DNA of 64,000 nucleotides, taken from NCBI GenBank assembly GCA_903837135.1, contig CAILTK010000027.1:1-64000 (forward strand). Direction: 5' to 3'. Made by a program: the position numbers and the translations under genes. Positions within the stretch are counted from its first letter, which is position 1. Every line of letters begins with the position of its first letter. The notes below the pieces were generated by a model, which was not told where the DNA came from, did not search any database, and worked only from the letters and a program-made list of their open reading frames with translations. The stretch is from an uncultured Caulobacterales bacterium. Lineage in GTDB: Bacteria; Pseudomonadota; Alphaproteobacteria; Caulobacterales; Caulobacteraceae. Positions 9,381 to 18,130 of the stretch are shown piece after piece.

Positions 9381-10349
9381 ATGACCGTGTTGGTGACCGG
9401 GGCGGCGGGCTTCATCGGGATGCACGTCTGCGAGCGCCTATTGGCGCGCGGCGACCCCGTGGTCGGGGTCGATGTCTTCAACACCTATTACGACCCCGCC
9501 CTGAAGCGCGCCCGGGCCGCGCGGCTCGCCGCCCATGCCGGTTTCCGCATGATCGAACTGGACATCGCCGAGCACGAGGCCATGGCCGCCTTGGTTCGGG
9601 AGACGGGTCCTGAAACCGTGATCCACCTCGCCGCCCAGGCCGGCGTCCGCTATTCCCTGGAGCACCCGTTCGCCTACCAGCGATCGAACCTCGAGGGCCA
9701 CCTGTCGGTGCTCGAAGCCTGTCGGCACGCGCCGGCGGTGAAGCACCTGGTCTACGCCTCCTCCAGCTCGGTGTACGGAGACCGGCCGCTGGGGGGCTCC
9801 GGATTCCGCGAGGATGATCCGGCGGTCGAGCCGGTCTCGCTGTACGCGGCGACCAAGCGGTCCGGCGAGCTGATGAGCGCAGCCTATGCGCGGCTCTACG
9901 GCATGCCGCAATCGGGCCTCCGTTTCTTCACCGTATACGGTCCGTGGGGACGGCCCGACATGGCCTACTTCGGGTTCACCCAGAAGATCCTGGCCGGGCA
10001 GGCGATCGAGGTGTTCGGCGAGGGTCGCATGGCCCGTGACTTCACCTATGTGGACGATATCGTCGACGGTGTTCTGGGAGTGGTCGATCATCCGGCGGGC
10101 GCCGGAGAGGCGCGCATCTTCAACATCGGCGACAGCCAGCCGATCGAGCTGATGGAGATGATCTCCCTGTTGGAGAGGGCGCTCGGCCGGGAGGCCGTCA
10201 AGCAGATGCGGCCGATGCAGGCCGGAGACGTGACCGCGACCTATGCCGATGTCTCACGCCTGAACCGGCTGTGCGGCTATCGGGCGAAGGTCGGGCTGCG
10301 GGAGGGCCTGGAGCGCTTCGTGGCCTGGTACCGTGGCTATTTCGCGTGA
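9381..10349 (+). CDS. NAD-dependent sugar epimerase, UDP-glucuronate 4-epimerase-like
   Basis: Extended short-chain dehydrogenase of 322 residues. It has the NAD motif VTGAAGFIGMHV at the start, VDVFNTYYDPALKRAR at the position typical of UDP-glucuronate 4-epimerases, YASSSSVYGD and the catalytic pair in YAATK. The likely reaction is UDP-glucuronate to UDP-galacturonate, supplying a uronic acid for the polysaccharide made by this locus; Ugd in the same locus would make UDP-glucuronate. I start at the ATG preceded by AAGGAAGGGGCGAGG rather than 18 codons earlier. Exact substrate is inferred from family resemblance. Confidence 0.88.
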   Translation: MTVLVTGAAGFIGMHVCERLLARGDPVVGVDVFNTYYDPALKRARAARLAAHAGFRMIELDIAEHEAMAALVRETGPETVIHLAAQAGVRYSLEHPFAYQRSNLEGHLSVLEACRHAPAVKHLVYASSSSVYGDRPLGGSGFREDDPAVEPVSLYAATKRSGELMSAAYARLYGMPQSGLRFFTVYGPWGRPDMAYFGFTQKILAGQAIEVFGEGRMARDFTYVDDIVDGVLGVVDHPAGAGEARIFNIGDSQPIELMEMISLLERALGREAVKQMRPMQAGDVTATYADVSRLNRLCGYRAKVGLREGLERFVAWYRGYFA

Positions 10350-10481
10350 GCGAGGGCCTCCGCTCGAAGGTGGAGGGTCGCAAGGCTGGCCCCACCGCAG
10401 GACGGGCGCCGCGGGGCCCGAGGCGGGGCCGTTCTTTGCGGTGATGCGTCCGCAGGGGCATCGGATGAACGGGGGATGGTG

Positions 10482-11552
10482 ATGGCGATCTGGCGGCCAG
10501 AGACGGGATCGAGGCGCGTCACCACCCGGGCGCGGGCGCCGCTCCGGCTGGGTTTCGCCGGCGGCGGCACCGACCTGTCCCCTTATTGCGACGAATTCGG
10601 CGGGGCGGTGCTGAACGGAACGATCGACCGCTACGCCTACGCCTTCATCCAACCTCGGGACGACGGGAAGGTGGTGTTCCGGTCGCACGATCTCGGCATC
10701 GAGGAGACCTTCGACGATCCGCGCGAGGCGGCGTTCAGCAAGCTTGCCCTGCATCGCGGCGTCTATCTTCGGATGCTGCGCGATCACGCGCAGGAGTTCG
10801 TGCCGAGCGTGACGCTCACCACCACCGTGGATGCGCCGGCCTACTCCGGCCTCGGCTCGTCGTCGGCGCTGATGGTGGCGCTGGTCGACGCCTATTGCGC
10901 CTTTCTCGATCTTCCGCTCGGGCGCTACGACGTGGCGCGCCTGGCCTTCGACATCGAGCGGGTCGATCTCAAGCTCAGCGGCGGTCGGCAGGATCAGTAC
11001 GCGGCCGCCTTCGGGGGCCTGAACTTCATCGAGTTCCTGGCCGAGAACCGGGTCATCGTAAATCCGCTGCGAACCTCGGTCGCGGTCAACAACGAGCTCG
11101 AGTCCTCGCTGGTCATCTGCTTTTCCGGCCAGTCGCGACAGTCGGCCCTGATCATCGACGAACAGGTGGCCGGGATGACCACGCGTTCGGAGCGGACGCT
11201 GGAGGCGCTTCACCGTCTGAAGGTCGACGCGGTGGATATGAAGCAGGCGCTGCTGGGCGGCGATGTGGCGGGCATGGCCGAGATTCTCGACCGCTCCTGG
11301 GACTCCAAGAAGGCCACGGCGCACAACATCAGCAATCCGCACATCGACCATCTGTACGCCGCGGCGAAGGCGGCGGGCGCGCTCGGCGGAAAGATATCCG
11401 GCGCCGGGGGCGGGGGCTTCATGATGTTCATCTGCGCGCCCGAGGACCGCTGGGCGCTGATCGAGGCGTTGACGGACGCCGGGGGGCGGGCCAGCGCCGT
11501 CAAGTTCACCCACCAGGGCTGCGAGACCTGGCAAGTCAGGGGCCGCGCATGA
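10482..11552 (+). CDS. hddA: GHMP kinase, D-glycero-D-manno-heptose 7-phosphate kinase-like
   Basis: Sugar kinase of the GHMP family. In the HddA branch it phosphorylates D-glycero-D-manno-heptose 7-phosphate at C1 on the way to GDP-heptose. Motifs: RAPLRLGFAGGGTDLSPYCDE at the N-terminus, the phosphate loop YSGLGSSSALMV (about residue 121) and the C-terminal GGKISGAGGGGFMMF. An ATG six bases upstream directly abuts the GGGGG at 10471-10475, whereas the ATG used here has six bases of spacing. The next gene overlaps the stop (ATGA) and encodes the nucleotidyltransferase expected after HddA. A fucokinase-like role is a less likely alternative. Confidence 0.85.
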   Translation: MAIWRPETGSRRVTTRARAPLRLGFAGGGTDLSPYCDEFGGAVLNGTIDRYAYAFIQPRDDGKVVFRSHDLGIEETFDDPREAAFSKLALHRGVYLRMLRDHAQEFVPSVTLTTTVDAPAYSGLGSSSALMVALVDAYCAFLDLPLGRYDVARLAFDIERVDLKLSGGRQDQYAAAFGGLNFIEFLAENRVIVNPLRTSVAVNNELESSLVICFSGQSRQSALIIDEQVAGMTTRSERTLEALHRLKVDAVDMKQALLGGDVAGMAEILDRSWDSKKATAHNISNPHIDHLYAAAKAAGALGGKISGAGGGGFMMFICAPEDRWALIEALTDAGGRASAVKFTHQGCETWQVRGRA

Positions 11553-12715
11553 CCGGGGCCGCGCGGGACCGGCCGGCCGGCTCCCCGCCCCAGGCGGTGG
11601 TGCTCTGCGGCGGCCTCGGAACCCGCCTCGGCGCCCTGACGGCCGACATGCCCAAGCCCCTGCTTCCCGTGGGCGACCGGCCGTTCCTGGACGTATTGCT
11701 TTTCGAGCTCGGGCGGCACGGGGTGCGCCGCGTCCTGCTTCTGGCGGCGTTTCACGCCGACAAGATCGCGCGGTACGCGACGGACAATCCGGTGGCGCAG
11801 CGGTTCGGGATCGACCTCGAGGTCGCGGTCGAGCCGGATCAGGCCGGCACGGGGGGCGCGCTGTGGCATGCGCGCAGCCGCATCGAAGACCGCTTCCTGC
11901 TGCTCAACGGCGACAGCTGGTTCGACTTCAACCTCCTCGCCCTGTGCGCCTCCGGTGCGAGCAGCCCGGAAGCGGATGCGGTGATGGCGCTGCGCGCCCT
12001 GCCGGATGCGTCGCGCTACGGCGTCGCGACGCTCGAGGGCGACCGGGTGACGCGGTTCGCCGAACGGCCCGACGCGGCCGGACCGGGTCTGGTCAACGCC
12101 GGCGTCTATCTCCTGAGCCGCGCGGTGGTCGAGGCGTGCGCGCCGTCCTGTTCGCTCGAACGGGACATCCTGCCGGATCTGGTCGCTCAGGGCCGCGTGC
12201 GCTCGGTGGTGCGCAGCGGCTATTTCATCGATATCGGCGTGCCTGAGACCTTCGCCGCGGCGCAGACCGCCGTGCCGGCCCGGCTGCGCCGATCGGCCGT
12301 CTTCCTGAGCGTCGGAGCCGTGTTGCGGACGTCGGACCAAGGCGGCGCGGACGAAGACCCTTCATGGGTCCCCGGCGCCCCCGCCGCCATCGGCCGGCTC
12401 AATGAGGCCGGCCTGTACGTCTTTCTGCTGCGGGACCAGGCCGACGCCCAGCCGCGCCCGCCCAAGCCGGATCGGGAGACGCCCATCGCTCTCGTCTCCG
12501 CCGGCGCCCATGTCGACACCGTCGCCGGACCGGGATCGCAAACCCGCCTGCTGTCCGATCTCCTGGAGCAGTGGCCGGTCAAGTCGCCCGGCAGTCTCGT
12601 GGTCGCCGAGAGGGGGGACGACCTGCAGGCGGCTCGCGCGGCGGGGATGAAGAGCCTGGCGTGGCGGGGCGGAGAGCTCTCGACCGTGGTCGACGGAGTT
12701 CTCGGCCCGGCTTGA
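11549..12715 (+). CDS. heptose/hexose-1-phosphate nucleotidyltransferase fused to a degenerate HAD phosphatase domain
   Basis: Two domains in 388 residues. Residues about 15-240 are a nucleotidyltransferase: VVLCGGLGTRLGALTADMPK with KPLLPVGDRPF, then NGDSWFDF and FAERP. Next to HddA it most likely activates heptose 1-phosphate (HddC-like). Residues about 250-388 resemble the GmhB-type HAD phosphatase (VPGAPAAIGRLNEAGLYVF and DDLQAARAAGM) but the catalytic loop expected as DRDG reads S254-V-G-A257, so nucleophile and second aspartate are gone. The zinc loop is also absent and the fourth motif starts AERGDD instead of VGD. The second domain is therefore probably inactive. Coupled to hddA by a four-base overlap. 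Confidence 0.82.
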   Translation: MTGAARDRPAGSPPQAVVLCGGLGTRLGALTADMPKPLLPVGDRPFLDVLLFELGRHGVRRVLLLAAFHADKIARYATDNPVAQRFGIDLEVAVEPDQAGTGGALWHARSRIEDRFLLLNGDSWFDFNLLALCASGASSPEADAVMALRALPDASRYGVATLEGDRVTRFAERPDAAGPGLVNAGVYLLSRAVVEACAPSCSLERDILPDLVAQGRVRSVVRSGYFIDIGVPETFAAAQTAVPARLRRSAVFLSVGAVLRTSDQGGADEDPSWVPGAPAAIGRLNEAGLYVFLLRDQADAQPRPPKPDRETPIALVSAGAHVDTVAGPGSQTRLLSDLLEQWPVKSPGSLVVAERGDDLQAARAAGMKSLAWRGGELSTVVDGVLGPA

Positions 12716-12722
12716 GGGGACG

Positions 12723-12890
12723 TCAGAGCAGGCGAGCGAGGAGGACGCCCAGGGCGCCCCAGAAGACGAGCAGCGCCGCGATGATCGCGAGGCGATCCCA
12801 GTTCACCCTCGGGGCGAGGTGCGTCCGGATGAGGCGCGGCAGGCCGCGCGAACGCGGGACGTAGGCATGCTGATTATGGATCGCCACCAT
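12723..12890 (-). CDS. small single-pass membrane protein (55 aa)
   Basis: A 55-residue protein with a basic N-terminal half (HAYVPRSRGLPRLIRTHLAP) and one C-terminal transmembrane helix, LAIIAALLVFWGALGVLLARLL, i.e. tail-anchored with the N-terminus probably cytoplasmic. AGGGAGGA lies about six bases before the ATG, an unusually strong ribosome site, which is the main reason to believe in this gene. It converges with the nucleotidyltransferase gene seven bases away. I do not recognise a family. A role in the neighbouring polysaccharide machinery is only inferred from position. Confidence 0.6.
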   Translation of the reverse strand: MVAIHNQHAYVPRSRGLPRLIRTHLAPRVNWDRLAIIAALLVFWGALGVLLARLL

Positions 12891-13195
12891 AGCCGGTCCT
12901 CCCTGGACCTCCTCTGCGGGAGGTTCGACCGAAACGCGTAACAACGGCTATGGTTTCGCCATTATGTTTACTTATCGGTTAATCGTCGTGAACAACCCGC
13001 GCGGCGGTCGGCCGCCTGAACACTGCGGAGGCAAGACATCGCTCCGCGCCGCGCCTCAAGTCAGCGACCTGGCGACTTTCGCAATGCAGCGCGAACGTTT
13101 GCCGCTTCGCGGGCCGGGCGCGCTTCGCCAAATCTGCACCCGCCAAATCCTGGGGAACACCCGTCGCCCATACCCGGACAGCCGATGTCACGAGG
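12891..13195. other. intergenic region, 305 bases
   Basis: Between the 55-aa protein gene and the end of the GT2 gene; both read leftwards. The part next to 12890 is locally AT-richer (around 12945-12985) and should hold the promoter of the small protein. No reading frame here has convincing codon use or a ribosome site, and I see no strong hairpin. Confidence 0.5.
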
Positions 13196-14182
13196 TCAGC
13201 GCCAGAGGACGCCGCCGCAGGCGCGAATGTAGGCCCGGGCCGCCCGGCCGATCGGATGTCGCCGGGACCGGTCTCTGCGGGCCAGCCACCGCATGAACGC
13301 CGCGATCGCCTTCGGCACGCTGGTCTGCCCCCGGTAAAAGATGAAGGTATAGGGGGTGAACAGCAGGTAGTTGAACAGGATCTGCGGGAACGGCATGTGC
13401 AGAAACGAAATGATGTACTTGTTGGTCAGCCGGATGGTCGAGATCTCCGACATGGGGCGCCGGCCGCCCTGGTGTTCGAGCTCCACCGCCTGGATGGCCG
13501 GCGTATAGAGGATTTTCCACCCGGCCTCGACGATGCGGTAGGCGTATTCGATCTCCTCCAGACCGTAGAAGAATTCGGCGCTGAAGGCGCCGACCTGCTC
13601 GATCATGGAGCGGCGAAAACCCATCACGCCGCCGACGATACGGAAGGTGAGGAACGGCTTGGACAGGTCCACGTCCTTGCGCGTGTGCGGGATCAGATCT
13701 CGCCGCACCGCCATGGTCTCCTCGAGCACCTTGCCCGTGGTCACCGCGCCGATCAGCGCGTCGCTTTCGAAGGCGGCGGCGAACTGGTCGAGGAAGTCGG
13801 GGGTCTGCACGAAGCAGTCGTCGTCGATGACGATGATGTACGGGGCGCTCGCCGCCGCCATGCCGTCGTTGCGGGCGACGGCGCCCTTGTTGAAGCCGAT
13901 CTTGAGCCAGGCGGCGCGCGCGAAGGGGCGCAGCCAGACGCCGCGATCGACGGCGTCGGTGTTGTTGTCGACAAGCAGGACTTCGTAGTCGGTGCGCGCG
14001 CCGAGATGACCCTCGAGCGCCTTCAGAAGCCGTGCGACCACCTCGTCCCGCGCATAGGTGAGGATGACGATGGAGAACGCAGGCCGGGCGGACCCGAGCG
14101 GGTCGCCCGCCTCGGGCCTGACAGGGACCAACTGGGGCGCGACGACGTCGGACCCTGACGGGGAGGCGCTGTCGGCGGTCAC
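13196..14182 (-). CDS. family 2 glycosyltransferase
   Basis: GT-A fold glycosyltransferase of 328 residues, presumably cytoplasmic and membrane-associated, adding a sugar to the growing polysaccharide unit. FSIVILTYARDEVVARLLKAL opens the domain, VLLVDNNTD follows, and YIIVIDDDCFV holds the metal-binding acidic motif. GGVMGFRRSMIEQVGAF and FFYGLEEIEYAYRI are the usual acceptor-side motifs. A hydrophobic C-terminal stretch (FPQILFNYLLFTPYTFIFY) may anchor it. It starts with GTG overlapping the stop of the upstream polymerase-like gene (GTGA). Donor and acceptor cannot be read from sequence. Confidence 0.9.
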   Translation of the reverse strand: MTADSASPSGSDVVAPQLVPVRPEAGDPLGSARPAFSIVILTYARDEVVARLLKALEGHLGARTDYEVLLVDNNTDAVDRGVWLRPFARAAWLKIGFNKGAVARNDGMAAASAPYIIVIDDDCFVQTPDFLDQFAAAFESDALIGAVTTGKVLEETMAVRRDLIPHTRKDVDLSKPFLTFRIVGGVMGFRRSMIEQVGAFSAEFFYGLEEIEYAYRIVEAGWKILYTPAIQAVELEHQGGRRPMSEISTIRLTNKYIISFLHMPFPQILFNYLLFTPYTFIFYRGQTSVPKAIAAFMRWLARRDRSRRHPIGRAARAYIRACGGVLWR

Positions 14183-15474
14183 GGCGTCGGCCCTCGCGCC
14201 GTCCGGCCGCCCGTCGACGCCGGCGCGAGCCGATCTCCGCCGGTCGGCAGCCTTGGCTCCGCCCGCCAGGAGAGGGCGGCGGCGATCATGCCGATCAGCG
14301 CGAACGAATTGCCCGTCTGATAGGACACCTGCTCGAACAGGCCGAGCATGAGCAGGTAGATCAGATATCCGACCAGGACGATCCTCTGGCGCGTGAACTG
14401 TTCGAACACCTTGAACACGGCGCGGACCGACGCCCCGACCATCAAGGCGAGATAGACCGTGAGGCCGATCAGGCCCTGTTCGGCCGCCGCCGCCAGGTAG
14501 GCGTTGTGGGCGTTGGCGACGGCATGCAGGTATTGCTCGTGCTGTTTCAATCCCACCCCGAACAAGGGATGGGCGGCGATGACGTTGATCGTCTCGGCCC
14601 AGCCGATCAGACGTCCGGAGCCGTTCGATGCGGCGCCGCGGTACTGATCGTCCAGCAGCAGGATCTTGTGACTGATGAAGTCGCTGCCGAAGATGAAGAC
14701 AAGGACGGCGGCGATCGCGGCGACGACGGCGATCAGCAGGGCGTGGCGGGCGGGAAGGCGCATGAGCGAGATCGCGCCCATGGCCGCGGCGCCGGCCGTG
14801 GCGGCGACGATCGATCCTCGCGCCTGGGTCTCATAGAGGGTCAGGAGGGCGACGAGGATGACGGGGATCCTCAGCCAGGCTGGTTTCAGGCACAGGCAGA
14901 GCATCAGCGCGGCGCCCGACACCATGCCCCAGTAGTTGGGACCCGCATGGCCCCCGAGCCTGCCCCAGGAGACGTCGCGGCTCGTGAGCGCCAGTATGTC
15001 GCCGAGGGTGAAGACGACCACGGCGGCGGCGGCGAAGGCCTGGAACGCCGCTTCCCAGTGGTTGAGGGCGCCGAAATTCACCGCCATCACGTAGGCGAGG
15101 AATAGCGTCAGGATCACCAGCGGCATGACCGGGGCGTTGGCGGTCATGCCCGAGAGCGCCGCCAGGACGACGAGGGTCATCGCCAGGGCCGCCATGAAGC
15201 TCTGGCGTCTGTAGTCGACTCCGATCACCCATGCCGCCACGAAGCTGAAGCCGACCGCCGCCATCAAGGTCGCCGTCGACAGAAAGGCGATCGCCGGCAC
15301 CACGTAGTTGACCGAATGGTAGAGCGACGAGCCCTCGTAGTTCGGGCGCAGGAAGTAGTCGTAGAGTGGGATCAGCGTCAGCAGGACGCCCCAAATCCCG
15401 CCGACCGCAGCGGGGCCGAGCTTGAGTCCGGCGCGGAGCGCCATCGCCGGCGTCGCCGTGCTCAGGCCCGTCAT
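14179..15474 (-). CDS. O-antigen ligase/polymerase-like membrane protein (Wzy/WaaL superfamily)
   Basis: A 431-residue protein with about 10-12 transmembrane helices and a large loop with HPLFGVGLKQHEQYLHA and NAHNAYLAAAAEQGLIGL. This 'G-G-x-H-N...E-G' arrangement is characteristic of the O-antigen ligase/polymerase superfamily. It probably polymerises repeat units or transfers glycan in the periplasm. The ATG overlaps the stop of the acyltransferase gene by one base (TGATG), and its own stop overlaps the GT2 start, so three genes form one coupled unit. A second polymerase-like gene is at 25.7-27.1 kb; which of them is the true Wzy is not clear. Confidence 0.85.
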   Translation of the reverse strand: MTGLSTATPAMALRAGLKLGPAAVGGIWGVLLTLIPLYDYFLRPNYEGSSLYHSVNYVVPAIAFLSTATLMAAVGFSFVAAWVIGVDYRRQSFMAALAMTLVVLAALSGMTANAPVMPLVILTLFLAYVMAVNFGALNHWEAAFQAFAAAAVVVFTLGDILALTSRDVSWGRLGGHAGPNYWGMVSGAALMLCLCLKPAWLRIPVILVALLTLYETQARGSIVAATAGAAAMGAISLMRLPARHALLIAVVAAIAAVLVFIFGSDFISHKILLLDDQYRGAASNGSGRLIGWAETINVIAAHPLFGVGLKQHEQYLHAVANAHNAYLAAAAEQGLIGLTVYLALMVGASVRAVFKVFEQFTRQRIVLVGYLIYLLMLGLFEQVSYQTGNSFALIGMIAAALSWRAEPRLPTGGDRLAPASTGGRTARGPTP

Positions 15475-16610
15475 CAGCCCACCTCAAGCTTCGGCGTGGG
15501 CTGAAGCGCAGGTTTGCGGCGAAGCGTGTCGGCAAGCCCCTTGCCCCAGCCGATGCACGGCAGTTCGATATAGCGATAGACGGCGGTGGCCGCGACGACC
15601 GTCACCGCGACGGTGACGGCGAGCAGGAGGACCGATTCCAGGGCGGTGAGATCGTCCCGGGCGATCACATGGCTCAAGCCGACCGCGGCGAGGCACATGA
15701 TCGGAAAGTGCAGCAGGTAAACGCTGTATGAAATGTCGCCCAAATCCTTCAGCACGCGATTGCGCAGGAACGCCACGGGACCGGCGTTGATGGCGATGAT
15801 GATCGCCGCCGATCCCACCAGCTCGACGGCGTGCGTGGCCGGATCGTTCTGAGGCAGGGCGGGATCGGCCAGCAGGATCAGCCCGCGGACGACGAAGAGC
15901 GCGAAACAGCCCGCTGCGAGAACGACCGGCCAGATCCAGCCCGATCGCACCTTGGAGGTCCAGCCGCGGTTGAACATGACGGCGATCAGCACCCCGACCT
16001 GAAAATCGACCGGGTAGAGCAGGACGCCATAGTAGGTGAACGGGCCGACGGTGACGGCGATGAGGCCTAAGGCGAGGGCCAGCAGGACGCCCCAGCGCGG
16101 CCGGTCGAACGACAGGCGCGAGGTGAAGGGAAGGATGGCCGACTCCAGCACCTCGTTGAAGATCGTCCAGGCCGGCGGCACCAGTACGCCGAGCGCTCCG
16201 ACCAGGGCGGCGGCGATGGGTATGGGGGCGAACCGCTCGCGCTTGAACCGCTCCAGCAACCAGGTCGAGACCCCCGGGTGCGGAAAGTTCCAGTGGAAGA
16301 ACACGATGTAGGCCAGGCCGAGGAGGCTCGCTGTCCACAGGGCGGGATAGATCCGAAACAGCCGCCTCACATAGAACGACGCGACGCTGCGCCATTCGAG
16401 CGGCGAATTCCTCAGCGAGCGTCCGAGCACGAATCCGCTCAAGACGAAGAACAGGACCACCGAGCCCTGCCCGTTGAACAGGATGTTCTTCGCGTCCTGA
16501 AATAATTTCGGCGTCGCGTAGTAACCCGAGCAGTGGCCCGCCACCACCATCATGGAGGCGATCCCGCGCATCGACTGCAGCTCAACGATATGTCGCCGCT
16601 CATCAAGCAT
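15474..16610 (-). CDS. acyltransferase family 3 (O-acetyl/acyl transferase), membrane
   Basis: Integral membrane acyltransferase (acyltransferase-3 / OafA-like). It moves acetyl or other acyl groups from the cytoplasmic side onto sugar residues. The diagnostic start is LQSMRGIASMMVVAGHCSGY, where R and H are the conserved pair, followed by VVLFFVLSGFVLGRS, about ten helices, and DISYSVYLLHFPIM near the C-terminus. About 378 residues from the ATG chosen here; an ATG 27 codons upstream is possible, and neither has a good ribosome site. It is the first gene of the coupled acyltransferase-polymerase-GT2 set, suggesting O-acylation of the polymer. Confidence 0.87.
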   Translation of the reverse strand: MLDERRHIVELQSMRGIASMMVVAGHCSGYYATPKLFQDAKNILFNGQGSVVLFFVLSGFVLGRSLRNSPLEWRSVASFYVRRLFRIYPALWTASLLGLAYIVFFHWNFPHPGVSTWLLERFKRERFAPIPIAAALVGALGVLVPPAWTIFNEVLESAILPFTSRLSFDRPRWGVLLALALGLIAVTVGPFTYYGVLLYPVDFQVGVLIAVMFNRGWTSKVRSGWIWPVVLAAGCFALFVVRGLILLADPALPQNDPATHAVELVGSAAIIIAINAGPVAFLRNRVLKDLGDISYSVYLLHFPIMCLAAVGLSHVIARDDLTALESVLLLAVTVAVTVVAATAVYRYIELPCIGWGKGLADTLRRKPALQPTPKLEVG

Positions 16611-16812
16611 GGGGGTTCGGACTGTTCCTGAGCTTCGGAGACGCCATAGCGAGCGTTTGTGACTTAACGGCTCATAACGAACCGTTTGCATTTTAGCCGA
16701 GCGAGGAGGGGCTTAGCCATCGCCGATCGTGGCGTCGCGCGCCAGGACCGCGCCGTGGCTGTTCTCGAGGCAGGGGCGGTGCGCGGACCGTCAGGACGAC
16801 GGAGCGCGCGCG

Positions 16813-18069
16813 TCAGGAGATCGGGCGCCGACGCGTGCGCTTGGCCTCGATCGCCGCATACAGCGCCTCGCCTCGGTCGATCCAGGCGAACGCGTGCCGG
16901 CATTTGTCGAGCGCACCGACGCTCATGGTCCTCAGCCGCTCCACGTCGTCGATCGCTTCGACGATGGCGTGGGCGAGCGCGATCGGCGTATCGGCCGCGA
17001 TCATGTCTTCCTCGACCCCCGGCGGCAGCCCCACCACCTGCGATCGGATGGTGGCGACCGGCAGGCCGCGAAAGATGTAGTCGAGATATTTCATCTTGAA
17101 TCCGGCGCCGAGGGTGTCGGGCATGAGCCCGATCCGAGCCTGATCGATGAAGGGCCCAAGCGCCTCCACCGGCCCTTCGAATCGAACGCAGCCGAACCGC
17201 GCGGTCATCTCGTCGATGAAGTCAGGCTCCGCGTGTCCGACCACCTGGAGTTCGACGCCCGCCGCCTGAAACACCGGGTCGGCCGCCTCCAGGAAGTCGA
17301 CCAGGTTCTTGCGCTTGGCGATCCAGATGAGGCCCCCCACCAGGATCACCCGCCGCGGCCGGGTCCCGTCGAACGGCGTGACGGCGGCGATCCCCCCTTC
17401 ATAGCCCGGGGTGAGCGTCACCACCGTCTTGCCGGGAGCCCGGGCCAGGAACGTCCTGCGATCCTCCTCGGTGATGGCGGTGATGATATCGGCGGCGGCG
17501 GCCAGCGCCTTGTCCATCCGCACGCCCTTCGCCGCGTCGAGCGGCAAGACGGCGCGCATGGCGAAGGAGCCGCCGACCGCCTTGGCCACCTGCGGACGAA
17601 GCGCCTGCTCGTCCTGATGCGAAAGATAGACCAGCACCGGACGAGACGCCTGGCGCATCGATGGGTGCGCCCGGATCACCGGCAAGGTCCAGCCCATGGT
17701 GTAGTAGTCGATGACGATCGCATCGAATTGCTCGTTCATCGCCTGCTTCACCGCGGCGACAAATGGTTTGCTGCGCTGCCGATAAGCGTCGCTTGGCAGA
17801 GGGGTGAAAAGGCTCAGCAGGCGCCCGCCGTCAGGCGGCGTCAGCAGGCGCACCTCGAGTCCCTCCACCCCCGGGTCGGGACGGCCGGGCCGGGCGTACG
17901 CCAGCATCACACCCCGGGCGCCGGCCGCCAACAGCGCACCCAGCACGCCGTTGGAGTACAGAAGGTCGCCCCGGTCCGGCCGCAACGGGGATTCCCGGGT
18001 CAGCCACAGGATCTTCAGGGGCTCAGCGCCTTCAGCGGCCCTTGGCGTGGCCGGTTCAATGTCGCGCAT
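16813..18069 (-). CDS. glycosyltransferase, GT4-like (GT-B fold)
   Basis: About 418 residues. The N-terminal half begins KILWLTRESPLRPDRGDLLYSNG, a donor-independent Rossmann start (two parts). The C-terminal half has the GT-B nucleotide-sugar region: VILVGGLIWIAKRKNLVDFL, VVGHAEPDFID, LGPFIDQARIGLMPDTLGAG and FKMKYLDYIFRGLPVAT. In this branch the second half resembles retaining GT4 enzymes. I use the third in-frame ATG, preceded by GAGG; ATGs at 18084 and 18108 would add 5 or 13 residues. It follows the flippase gene closely in the same direction. Confidence 0.85.
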   Translation of the reverse strand: MRDIEPATPRAAEGAEPLKILWLTRESPLRPDRGDLLYSNGVLGALLAAGARGVMLAYARPGRPDPGVEGLEVRLLTPPDGGRLLSLFTPLPSDAYRQRSKPFVAAVKQAMNEQFDAIVIDYYTMGWTLPVIRAHPSMRQASRPVLVYLSHQDEQALRPQVAKAVGGSFAMRAVLPLDAAKGVRMDKALAAAADIITAITEEDRRTFLARAPGKTVVTLTPGYEGGIAAVTPFDGTRPRRVILVGGLIWIAKRKNLVDFLEAADPVFQAAGVELQVVGHAEPDFIDEMTARFGCVRFEGPVEALGPFIDQARIGLMPDTLGAGFKMKYLDYIFRGLPVATIRSQVVGLPPGVEEDMIAADTPIALAHAIVEAIDDVERLRTMSVGALDKCRHAFAWIDRGEALYAAIEAKRTRRRPIS

Positions 18070-18130
18070 GATCTGACGCCTCATCCGGCCAGCAGGGCGG
18101 GGTGACATAATACGATGCCGATCGAAGGCG

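Noticed and set aside
12964-13296. + strand frame of 110 codons in the 12.9-13.2 kb gap
   Set aside because: No ribosome site, no hydrophobic or domain pattern, and it runs into the GT2 gene on the other strand.
16611-16812. CtrA-type site near TTAACGGCTCATAAC
   Set aside because: The second half does not match TTAA at the seven-base spacing.
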